NCBI GenBank assembly: GCA_013396755.1
Contig: VWZF01001847.1
Span: forward strand, 189,012 to 253,011
Direction of reading: 5' to 3'
DNA: 64,000 nucleotides
Source of the DNA: Sclerurus mexicanus
Lineage: Eukaryota > Chordata > Aves > Passeriformes > Furnariidae
Made by a program: the position numbers and the translations under genes. Below, one piece after another: positions 54,097-64,000 of the stretch. The first letter of the stretch is position 1; each line of letters begins with the position of its first letter. The notes under the pieces were generated by a model. That model worked only from the letters and a program-made list of their open reading frames with translations. It was not told where the DNA came from and searched no databases.

Positions 54097-56084
54097 CGTG
54101 GTCTGAAATTCTAATTCCTCAACACCATGCAGATGTCTCTTTTACTCTGGAACACCCCTACCCTATGCTCTCCATGTGGTCAGCTGAGTCTCTGCAACCT
54201 GCACTGGCAGGATTCTCAAGGTATGGGGAAGATTCAGGTACCCATAGGTTGACTTGGTGCTATTTTGTAACTTCATAACACCTCTTTGCAACACCTTGGT
54301 TTGTCTCCCCAAAGAGCCTCTGCATTTCTGCCACTGTTATAAAAATATCTTGGGTACCATAGGTGATTTCAGTGATATATCAGTGCATATATATTCATGT
54401 ACAGTGCCTCACAGCTCTCCAACTATAATGGGTATCTTGATACCTACAGGTGTCTAAACATAAAACTCTCACCTACGACTTGGTTACAACTGCTAAGTCT
54501 TCTGGCAGTAGTACTGTGCACTGTTTGTTGCAATAGCTTTTGAGATGAGGAATGAATGACAAAATCTGTTTAAATTGCTAAATGTTCTGAAAAAAAATGA
54601 TAAAGACAGTTTTCTTCTTCTGGCAAGTCTAGCCATGATGTTCTGAGGCAGTTTAGCTATTGTTCTCTACCTGATTGCCAATTGCTTCAAACTCTTTCTC
54701 AAAGCAAAACAAATGAAAAAATTAAGAAAAGACTAACTCCATAAATAATTTCTGAATGAAGATATATTTCTATTCATATACAAAATAACTGAAAGACAAA
54801 GAAAATAACATTAGAAGATCCAGAAGAGTGAGAGGAAACTTTTCAGTGTCTTTTTTCTCCATATTGAATCCCACATTCAAAGTGCTTGCATTTGTCCAAC
54901 CTGAGATCTATATAGTTGGCTGTCAATTATTAAGCAGATTAACCATTTGCATAATTTTAAACATGAGCATGAAAACTAAATTTTATTTTATTTTGAAAAG
55001 CTCATGAATGTATTTAATCTCTTCATCTGTATTTTCCTATAAGCAAAAATACTTAACAAAAGGCAATGCATTTTTGCACACAATTTACATATTTGATATT
55101 ATTTTTCTCAGAGTGAAGGCATTCATTTGCATATGGTTTAAACAAAGGTAAACAAACAGAGGAGGGAAGTAAAGTCAGTTTAGAAAAGGATTTCACAAGT
55201 GAAGTAAATAGCAAGCGTAGGGCTACTACTGAAACTTTCCAGAGCTTTAAAGGAGGAGGAAAGTAGAGTAAGAGGAAAAGGAAATTGGATCTAAAAAGAA
55301 CAAAGTTATAGATGTTTAAAGTAACATTTAACCAACAGAAAATTATGATTTTTTTTTTCTTTCCTGAAAGTGCTTTCAGAATCTGGGTATGCTTAATATA
55401 AAGAAGGCTGAAGTTTGTGTATGTCAGTCTGTAAGAACAGATGCTGTGAGGCTAACCTAATCCCTTCTGTCCACTTAGATAATATTATGGATTCATACAC
55501 AAGTGATGGAGTGCAAAAAGTAGCCAACAGAAAGCAGTAACCAAAAGGAACTGCAAATGGATGAAGTAAAAAAGCACAACTAATTTTAGAAACAGCAAAA
55601 GAGGATTACTATTGGCAAGAAACATTGAAGCAGCTGCTTCAGGAGGATCCAAAGAAGTTTTTGTTCTACTTCAGCCAACAGTTTCTGACTCAAAGGGAGT
55701 TTTAACAAAGCAATGAGAAGAGAAAACACCAAGACAAAGAACCCTCAGTGAATAGAGAGAAATGCTGAAACACAAATGATGGGAAAAGGAAGAATAAGTG
55801 AGTCTTGGTTATGACACCACAACCTGGTTAGGGAAACATTTTGATTCTCTTCTAATTGACACATATCACCTTGATTATTGTTTACCAATGTTTTTTAAAT
55901 ACTGTACAAGCCAATATCTTTCATGAATGAAAATGTCTGGCCACAGTAGCTTCATATATTACGCTGAAGCTCAGCCATGTGAGGCTGCCTTATGAAAAGG
56001 AATCTTAATAAACCAGCTCTCATAAACTTAAAATAACAGAAGGGAATATGATTGTAATTAGTACAAATGCCAGGAATTTGGAAA

Positions 56085-56860
56085 CAGGGGGTGAATGGGC
56101 TGCACATGTGACCTCTGCCCTCAGGAGGCATGGGGCAGTCCCATGCTGGTTGTAGCTGGTTACAGCTGGCTCCACAATGGACCCACCACAAGACACAACT
56201 GAGTCCATCAGTAGAATTTGTGGCATCTCTATGAAGATGTATTTAAGATAAGGCAATAAACACTGAGGGAAAGGAATAAGGTCAGAGCATGAGTTCTCCT
56301 TTCCAGAGTTAGTAAAACCCTCTAGGGACTGGAGACCATGGATAACCCACGCTGGAGCAGGTTCTTCCCCTAAATGACTGTGGCCCATGGTCAATGCACA
56401 CCAAAGCAGAAGAAATGAGTAACAGGGAAGAAATAGCAGAAGAAAAGAGTGAGAAATGAGGAGTAGCAGAAATTAACTCCTACACCTTGACCTGAACTTT
56501 CTGCACTACCCATCACATCACCAAAGAGACAAAGTGTAACCTGTGGTGGAGTAGATAGAGAAAGGGGAAGAAGTGACTGGAAAGAAATGAAGCCTGCAAA
56601 AGAGAACAGGAGAGGTGTTTTTTGTGATTCTTTTATTATTTGTCTTTGTTTTCCAAAACCCAAATCAGTTATTAAATGTTTTATAATATGACTGTTTTAC
56701 CCAGGAGAGTAGTTGACGTCTGATTTTCCACATCTTCATGTCAACCATGAACTTTTTCACTCTTGTTCTTCCCATTTTCTGCCCTGTTCTACCGTGGGGG
56801 TGGAATGAGTGAGTGGCAGTGGGAGGGCTTCACTGCTACTCAGGGTTCAACCATGACCCA
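56085..56860 (+). mobile_element. Degenerate solo LTR, different avian family, forward
   Basis: Ordered matches to a second bird LTR type: cacatgtgacctctgccctc, tacagctggctccacaatgg, aacccacgctggagcaggtt, a purine-rich block at about 56410-56600, and a 3' end resembling gggttcaaccatgaccca. Many substitutions suggest an old copy. The start is uncertain by tens of bases, and no viral coding region adjoins it. Confidence 0.72.
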
Positions 56861-57540
56861 AATATATTAGCACAAAATGTGCACTTGTGCAAACAAAATC
56901 AGCAAGCCCAGGGAGTGATTAGGTGAAAAGGGCACTGAAGTGCCACGCAGTTACAGAGTAAAATTATGTAGTGTTCTGAAGTTCAGAATTTGGAGTCTGG
57001 CCCCTTCAAAATGTAACAATGGGCTAAAGCAAATTAAACTGGAGGAAGCAATAAGAAAATAGTAATTGTGATTATAGTGGTACTACATGGGAAATATTAA
57101 GTTTCAAGGAGGGAACTCAGAAAGAACTTAGAGTCACATCTGTGCTAATCAAATAGAGGGAAGTGTGAGCTTTTAACACAGTTATTACTGTGAAATAGTA
57201 ATAATACAGGCAATTGAAAGGATTAACAGATGCCCTCTCAAAAGTGAAGTAGAAATAAACTCTTGAAAAGAAAAACAGTCACATGCACTACATGGCTCTT
57301 TGCAAAACTTTTTTTGACATTTATCAGGTATCTGGTTTTCTGAAAACTCATGTCAGTGGATCAGTGACATAATGTTTGAAAATTATCTTTACAAGAAGGC
57401 TTAAGGTTGTCTCTAACTGAAAAAATACAAGGTTTCAGTTCTTAACTGACGGAAATATTTTGTGCTATACATTTTTATTTGTTTTCTAAATATGTGAAAG
57501 ATTTTTAATATATCACACGCTTAGAAGTGTTCACAGCAAG

Positions 57541-57648
57541 ATGTGAGCAACCCGGTCTAGTGAGAGGTTCCCTGCCTATGGCAGGGGGCTTAGAACTAGA
57601 TGATCTTTACGGTCCCTTCCAACCCAAACCATTTTATGATTCTATGAT
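57541..57648 (+). mobile_element. Short CR1 3' end, forward
   Basis: About 108 bases of CR1 3' terminus: gagcaacccggtctagtgag, catggcaggg-like middle, gaactagatgatctttacgg and the tail aaccattttatgattctatg. This is a severely 5'-truncated copy. Confidence 0.93.
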
Positions 57649-59465
57649 ATTTATTTAATTTCCTCACGTCTCTCCTTTAGTCTGACCACTGACCCAGAAA
57701 CTACTCATTCCTATTACCTGACCATGAGTTTTTACATTTTCTACTATCAAGGTTATTTTTTATTGAGTATACACACTTAATGCATTTACATGCTCAATAT
57801 TTTTACTGCCTACATTTTTTAGAGAGTTGCAAAAGACATTTTATTAATTGTAAGTATGGTGGGCTACTGCAGCATTTTATAACTTTGTAACATACATTCA
57901 GCAATATAACATTAAAAATTAAATTACCACTCCAAAATAATAGTAAAAATTCCATTATGTAATCACTACATTGTTAGTTAGTAGAGAAATAGAGGACACA
58001 CAGCATATTCAGATCTCCCACACCTACTAACTGACAGGTTTTATGTCTCTTGTGTAAAACACATTTTTGAAAGTCTGTTCTCTTTCATTATCTATTATTT
58101 CACACCTTTGGCAGGATGCCTGTATATGTGCCATCTGAGATAATAGTTTGACCTTTTTCTCACATTAGTTAGAAATGAACAGCTCAACAATCCAAACTAC
58201 TTCACTTAAGCCACCAAAATAATTATCACGTGAGTTCTCTGTTGTGGAGTAGATTTAATAGAGAAAGTTTCTAATTTCTATTTTTTAACAGTCCTGTAAG
58301 AAAACAATTTCCTAGTAAAAAGTGTGGTTTATCATATTTGATATGAAATATCATGCAAAAGAAAAAAAAAAAATGAGCCAATGCTTTTCATAAACAGGTA
58401 TAGCAGCCCTGGAGCTTCTTTCATGTAAGTTTACTCAGAATGCACATTCCAGAACATCTATGAACTCAGGAAGTCCAAACAGAAGTATACAATATTTGCT
58501 GAAAATAGTAATCAAATATTTCTGTTCTTGTATAAAATAAGCTATCTGAGGCAACCACAGAGAGCTGTAAAATTTACCATTATCAAAGATCAATTACATG
58601 AAAAAAATTAGTCCTAGGCTTTGCTAGTTGCAATTTTTTACATTAGTTGACTAATTGTATCAGATTCTGCAAAACCTTATGTAGCTAATCTCTTCCTTTG
58701 TTAAATTTTCTATAAGAAATAAAAGAAATTCCTAAACTAAGTTTTGATAAGAATGCCATGGTGTTGTTTTTTTTCATCAGATAAATGGGAAAAACACAGA
58801 AAGGGTTGTTGTTCCCTGAAGATCCATTGATACGCTGTGGGTATTGAAAAATACTATTTACAGTATTACCATACACTAATGAAGTTCAGTTTTCATTAGC
58901 ACTTTATCATTAGAATGACCTTGTTCCAAATGGTGATATTCCCAAATTAATCCTTTAGATGCTTTCACTCTTATTCAAACTACTGCTCGTTCATAAAAAC
59001 AGTGGATAAGAATCTTAAAGGGTAATTAAACCCTTACTGCAAAACATTCAGAAATAGGTAGTAAGAGATAATTGTGACTAAATGTTACATGAGTAAAGAG
59101 AAACTTACAGTTTTGCAAACATGACTTATAAAACTATAGATTCAATTACATAATTTAATGATAAAAGCATTATTTCTATCTGTTGCACAGCATTTTTCAG
59201 AACATGGCCATTTTAAAAGCTAAGTACTTCCATAAGCTAAGGTAAAGCAGATAACTCATGATATTTAACTGATTTTAGATACATTACATAATATACTACC
59301 CATACGCTAACTACTGTACTACGCTACCCATACTGTAATTTGATATAGCAGTTTGCACAGACATCTATACTTTTATGAGGACACTTCCCATTTCCTCTAA
59401 AACTTCAGGCACTATTTTTCCTAACAAAAACAGCCACAACAAAAAATGTATTTCTTTAAACATAC

Positions 59466-59578
59466 CTTGGTAGTGAGCACTAAATCCACGGTATCGGTGA
59501 TTGCTGTCTGTTACAAAATGTAGTCTGAGCCAGTTTTTGTTGCTGATAACTGGAGGAGGTATATTCATTCCAGAGAGT
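59466..59578 (-). CDS. CSMD3: CSMD3 exon: end of CUB domain 2
   Basis: Coding exon of 113 bases with acceptor aattcag before 59578 and donor CAAG|GTATG at 59466/59465. After one base completing the previous codon it encodes 37 residues, starting LSGMNIPPPVISNKNWLRLH, then FVTDSNHRYRGFSAHYQ, and ends with one G. NWLRLHF and the GF motif near the end are typical of the last strands of a CUB domain. The sequence fits the CSMD3 version of CUB2 rather than CSMD1, which I recall as having SDSNHRRKGFNAQFQ. The next exon in the transcript is either the 306-base cassette or the 24611-24688 linker exon. The first part of CUB2, CUB1, Sushi1 and the signal peptide must lie beyond 64000. A short GTTT run precedes the acceptor. 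Confidence 0.95.
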
Positions 59579-60110
59579 CTGAATTAAAACAAACAAACAA
59601 TCATTATTAAAAGATTTTAAAATTATCAGGAAAAATTTTATATTCAAATTAACTGACATGCCCTCTGTGGGACTTTTTATTTATCAGTTAGTAGGGTTTT
59701 AACAAGCATGAACAGTCAAAATTGTCCACTATGCAAGACCAAGTGATGGGATACAAATAAGTGCTAATCCAGAAACCACACAACCTTGTTATTGGTCAGG
59801 CACAGCACTGTCAAGATTCAACTACGTGGCATTCAGGCTAAAAAGAATTTGTGTCTATGCAGGCCAGATAAGGGGCTAGGCAGAACATTGCTCTGTGCAC
59901 CAGGGAAAGGATTGACCCAGTGACTTTCACGTTCAAGATATGAAAGAAGAGAGGTTAGGTTATGCAGACCACTATCTGAAACTATGAAACAGACATATAT
60001 TTTTCAAGAGTAAGCAATTTTCTATATTCAGGGTATAAAGAAAAAAGAAATATTCCATCACTTGAGTGAATTTGAAATTAGTTATTTAAAGTTCAAGAAG
60101 AATAGGGAAT

Positions 60111-60659
60111 TGTGGTGGATTGACCTCAGCCAGCAGCCGAGCACCACAGAGGTGCTCATTCCCTCCCTTTTCTGCCCTCAACAGCAGTAGGGGACAGAAC
60201 AGGCAGAACAAAAGCAAAGAAAACTCCTGGGACAAAATAAAGAAACTTCAAAAGACAGTTTAAGAAGTGAAGAGGCAAGAAAAAAGCACAAAAACTCCAA
60301 GTGATATAAAGACATATTCCACAAGTAGACAAATCAATCTCCAAGCAATGACTACCTGTCTCTCAGCCCCTCTACTCATTTTTTATTGCTGACCATGAAG
60401 TTATATTGTATAATATATCCTTGTGGTCAATTTGGGTCAGTTGTTTAAGTTTTGTCCTTCTCAGTATCCTGCCTATGCTTGGTCTACTCACTATGGGGAT
60501 AGAGGAGGTGGAAAAGAAAGCCTTGATGCTGTGCAAACACTGCTCAGCAGTAACCAAAACATTGTGCTGTCAACTCTGGTTTAGTCACAAATCCAAACTA
60601 CAGCACCATATGGGCTTGTATGAAGAACATTAAGTCTGAGTCACTAGACCCAGTATACA
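60111..60659 (-). mobile_element. Solo LTR of avian endogenous retrovirus, reverse
   Basis: On the plus strand it starts tgtggtggattgacctcagc and ends cccagtataca, the reversed ends of an LTR. The internal segment at about 60391-60445 (gaccatgaagttatattgta, then ggtcaatttgggtcagttg) is the reverse complement counterpart of the conserved centre of the 53582-54096 LTR, so the two are related but not identical families. In the LTR's own sense it also contains aataaaa. No internal viral genes adjoin it. Confidence 0.82.
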
Positions 60660-60780
60660 AAATTACATAGATTTTTTATTTTATTTTTCTATTTGTGTTT
60701 TAACATCAGCATACTGCTCCAATTACTGTAGTCTCTCATTTTGACTTGCTCATTAGGAAGATCTGGATTTAAGTTCTTTT

Positions 60781-60838
60781 TTGGTTGGTTGGTTGGTTGT
60801 TTTTTTGTTGATGTTGTTTTTGTTTGTTTGTTTGTTTA
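60781..60838. repeat. TTGG / TTTG simple repeat
   Basis: Four TTGG units followed by poly-T and several TTTG units. This tract is T/G-rich on the plus strand, opposite to most A/C-rich tracts in the window. Confidence 0.9.
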
Positions 60839-61744
60839 AATTTTGGGTTTAGATGTGATGTCATGTTAGAAAGAAGGTGAACAAGCTTTAGATAAAAAAA
60901 TTCTTTCATCAAGTCAGTAATCCAAGATATATTTCTCACCAAAACCAGAAAGATAAGTCACATCTTCAGGATGTCAACATACTTATCTATGTCCTTTCAT
61001 TTATTTCTAAACAGAGTTCTTCCTATAGTTAGAATACAATAATAGCCAAGAAGTATACCATTTTATGTTCAGACATGGGGGATTTTTATTCTGTTTTGAG
61101 AAAAATTGTATTAATAATAAAACAAGTAATTTTGAAGTCACTTTTAAGTGGAAAAAAAATCCAAATCTTCCTTTAATAACTAATAAGCTTGTGTAGGTAT
61201 CATTTTGTGAGGATGACTTTTGAAAAAATAACAGTTTAAGAGTAATGTTCTTTAGGTCTTTTTCCCAATCACTCTTTCTGAAAACAGAATATGTTTAAGA
61301 CCACTTTCCACATTTCTGAAATGATGCTAGCACTCTCTTTCCCTGTAAAACATCACTGCAAGGAACAACAATGGTTTCATATTAGTTGGTATTTGGGTTT
61401 TAAAAATCTACTCTGTGTATTTCTCTGAGAGGCCCAAGCCAGTAATACTGTCCCTAATACAAATTATGCAGAATGTAATCAGAAGCACTACTTATGGCCT
61501 CTCTTGATTTACCTTTTTTTAAAATATATATTGCCAATTAAAAAGTTACAGCAGTTATATAGAAAACTGAACATCTAATTTAATCCTTATTTCAGACAAA
61601 GGGGAAGGAATCCAAAAATGTCATCCACATCATCCTCAGTACAAGATGACATGTATAGGCCGTTTCAATACAAATATGTGTATTCATCTATCGATCATTT
61701 GTATTACTAGTGCCTTTCTGTGAAAGGACCAAGTCAGCAGGAAA

Positions 61745-61885
61745 ATGAAAAGCAATCTGGCCTGCAAAGGTTAGAGTGGAGGCAGAAGACACAGAAAGGA
61801 AACCTAAGCTCTCCAACTCTTTCCTGATGTTGGACTTGATCTTTAAGGACTTTTCAAATCTTAATGATTCTATGGTTCTATTCCT
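61745..61885 (+). mobile_element. Worn CR1 3' end, forward (tentative)
   Basis: Only the last 50 bases or so are convincing: ttggacttgatctttaagga, then a short diverged segment and aatgattctatggttcta, which parallel the CR1 tail. The upstream limit is a guess. Confidence 0.65.
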
Positions 61886-62202
61886 TCTTTGTGTTCAGGG
61901 GGGAAAGGCTAGTTTTCATACCAGTGAATTATTCTCACTTATTTAACATTTTATTACAAAATAATTCTAATATCAAATTGGTATTTGTGATATGAAATTA
62001 TGACAGTCAGTAAGAGCTGTAGAAATTTTCCCTCTGATGAAACCTGTTTCACCAGCTGCTGCTACTTTGCTGTGTGGCTGCCAGGCTTGCTCTGGGCCTT
62101 TGAACTGCCTATTCAGCTGCAGGGCTCAGTGGGCCTTTTTTCTACCAAACCATTAGAAATTTCATAAAGTTATATGCAATACTGATATTCAGAATTTAGT
62201 GA

Positions 62203-62357
62203 CAAAAAAAAAAAAANAAATAAATGAAAAAAAAAAAAAAAAAAAAAACAAAAACTCAAACCCAAACCCAACCAACCAAAACAAAAAACAAAACAAACAA
62301 AAAAAAACCTAAAACAAAATTAAAAAAAACAAACAACAACAAAACAAAAAAGAAAAA
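62203..62357. repeat. A-rich low-complexity tract with one unresolved base
   Basis: Poly-A interrupted by C, with an N at 62217. It is the only ambiguous base in the window and marks uncertain length or base calling in the homopolymer. Confidence 0.95.
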
Positions 62358-64000
62358 CTCTTGAAACCAATGAATTTCCTTTTCTGGTTAGCTTTATTAC
62401 ATGGCACATGCTTCTAGCTAGATATTAAATTACAGTTGCACATTGCTCTGTACCAATTAAAGTCAGAACTGCTCCATAATGGGTAGTCAGCATTAAGGGG
62501 CGGACACCTACACCTATAGATTACAAAATGTAAAATATTTCTGCATTTTCACTATGAATTTTAGCATGAAACACATTTTTCTAACAGCCATAAAATGACT
62601 TTAGTTGCTACAAATTTCTTGTTACAAATGTAAGAAGCATACAAGTTTGATGCTTGTTTTGTGGAAGGTAGAGGTTTTAATTAGGAGTCCTTTTTGGTAC
62701 ACCTATTTCTCTGTATAATAATACCTAATGATGCAAGAGAAAATAGCTCTTTTATTTAAATTCTCACTCTATAACTAATTGTTAGGAGATATAATGGCAA
62801 TAACCTTTCACTGCTTACATATTTTAAAATAAACCTATTATTGGACGAGGTCTTACTGAAAAGTCAGAAAAAAAATAAGGCTGTAAAACACATTTCCTAA
62901 CACCTATTTTGATTCATATATATTCTATAATGAGGTTTCCCTTTAATAATCACAAAAACATGAAAAATAAATGTTAAGTAAGTTTACTGTCCAGGGCATG
63001 AGAAAATGTTGCCCTAAACATTTAAATATGATCATAGTAAAAAGACTAACTTTGCTTCTAAAATAGCTAATATCTAGTTAAATTTATCTATCAAATCAAT
63101 TATTTATTAATACACATATCATTGACAGCTCTAAGTCATATTTTAGATGATTCTAACTAAACACATGCTGAGTTCTAATTAAATTCACAGTTCCTAAAAT
63201 CAGATTTTTACAGTTCATGATTTCTATAGGATTGTTCCCAGAAAGTAGATTTGCAAACTGACGAATTTATTCTGTTGATATAACTGCCCCTTTCCTCATG
63301 TCAGTTTATCTTCTCAACAAATTGTAAAGCTGTTCACCATTACCATAAAGCATTGGCAGCCCAACCTACTTCTGTGCCAGCTACTGTTCCAATCATAGCT
63401 ATCCTGCATCATCCACAGTATTTTCTTAAAATTCAAAGTAAAACACCATATCTTCCATAAAGGAAATGCAGCTGTTTCATCTTCTTTTATAATTCGTAAG
63501 ATGTAGCTCCCTGCCAAGCTGCACTGAATCCTGCATAGCAAATTTCAGTCAACAGAGAGCAGATTTCCCTTCTGCAGCCATCTTTCATAAACTCTTAAAT
63601 ATGTTAATGGAGAATCTTGGTTTTACATCAGAGATTTAAAGTATCTCACCACTATGTGCAGCCAACAGCACTGACTGTTATCTACTGTAAAATGTATTGG
63701 AAAAAAAGAAGCACTTACTGAAATAATGCACCTTTGTTGTTAATCAAGGCATTAGTAGAAGAGTAAAACTGTGCAAGTAGATGTATCAGTGAAGTTCCCA
63801 TCTATGCATTTTATTTGCATGTGGGTAAACCACAGTTTACAGAAGAAATAAAACAGTACACTTCTGAAAATCAAAATTTCATTCTTGTTGCACTTCATTA
63901 AAAGAGCATGCCTCCATCCCCCTCCTTTATGCACTAATTAGGTAATAATTAAAAAAAAAAAATCACTACGGTGTAGGCTAATTCTGTTCAGTGAAGTCAA

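Larger units (their letters stand above)
37651..59465 (-). other. CSMD3: CSMD3 intron upstream of the cassette exon
   Basis: Intron of 21,815 bases, the longest complete one here and the main landing area for mobile elements. It contains CR1 copies at 41235-41880, 47166-47994, 48506-48766 (two, nested), 49940-50505 and 57541-57648, solo LTRs at 53582-54096 and about 56085-56860, and a GC-rich block at 46003-46385. A very AT-rich palindromic stretch lies at 51840-52010. Nothing recognisable was seen at 37651-41230, 42000-45980, 50510-53570 (apart from the palindrome), 54100-56080 or 57650-59465. Confidence 0.8.
59579..64000 (-). other. CSMD3: CSMD3 intron, partial (upstream of CUB2 end exon)
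   Basis: Intron within the CUB2 coding region, continuing beyond the window. It holds a reverse solo LTR (60111-60659), a TTGG/TTTG repeat (60781-60838), a worn CR1 3' end (61745-61885) and an A-rich tract with an unresolved base (62203-62357). No earlier CUB2 exon could be found up to 64000. Confidence 0.8.

Noticed and set aside
53859..54278. Forward open frame of 139 codons with a hydrophobic stretch
   Set aside because: It falls within and just beyond the solo LTR at 53582-54096; LTR sequence explains it.
55380..55900. Purine-rich segment that might be a mobile-element relic
   Set aside because: No ordered landmarks of CR1 or LTR families were recognised before about 56085.
63314..63541. 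Possible upstream CSMD3 exon on the minus strand
   Set aside because: The encoded residues have no CUB-like motif or cysteine spacing, and no acceptor/donor pair in a compatible phase was found.

Overview
This window looks like a piece of a bird nuclear genome. It is AT-rich and about 1.3% coding. It carries many truncated copies of the avian CR1 retrotransposon, recognisable by their 3' ends and reverse-transcriptase fragments, and three bird-type solo LTRs. No prokaryotic gene organisation, CRISPR array, tRNA or rRNA gene was seen.

The only gene I can support is CSMD3 (CUB and Sushi multiple domains 3), which occupies the whole window on the minus strand. Six exons can be placed to the base because splice-site dinucleotides and codon phases agree across every junction. 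In transcript order they are 59578-59466 (end of CUB domain 2), 37650-37345 (an in-frame 306-base exon coding a Ser/Thr/Ala-rich linker, probably an alternative cassette), 24688-24611 (linker), 19767-19680 (linker plus the first cysteine of Sushi 2), 10989-10865 (rest of Sushi 2) and 731-610 (start of CUB domain 3). Both ends of the window lie inside introns, so the signal peptide, CUB1 and Sushi1 lie beyond position 64000 and the rest of CUB3 lies below position 1.

The remaining sequence is intronic. From 1 to 10 kb there are two reverse-oriented CR1 pieces. At 10213-10826 a perfect 614-base TAGA array ends 38 bases from the Sushi 2 exon donor. From 11 to 24 kb there are an old forward CR1 (about 13.4-14.8 kb) and a reverse CR1 (about 17.7-18.3 kb). 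From 25 to 41 kb there are one reverse CR1, a 17-base-arm inverted repeat and A/C-rich tracts around the cassette exon. From 41 to 58 kb there is a dense mobile-element zone: CR1 fragments, one nested in another, a CpG-poor GC-rich block at 46.0-46.4 kb, and two solo LTRs. From 59 to 64 kb there are the CUB2 exon, a third LTR in reverse orientation, a worn CR1 tail and an A-rich tract with one unresolved base.

I found no evidence for a wholly new system. The items most worth checking are the cassette exon with weak-looking splice sites, the very long uninterrupted tetranucleotide array beside a splice donor, and the T/G microsatellites that act as polypyrimidine tracts for three exons.
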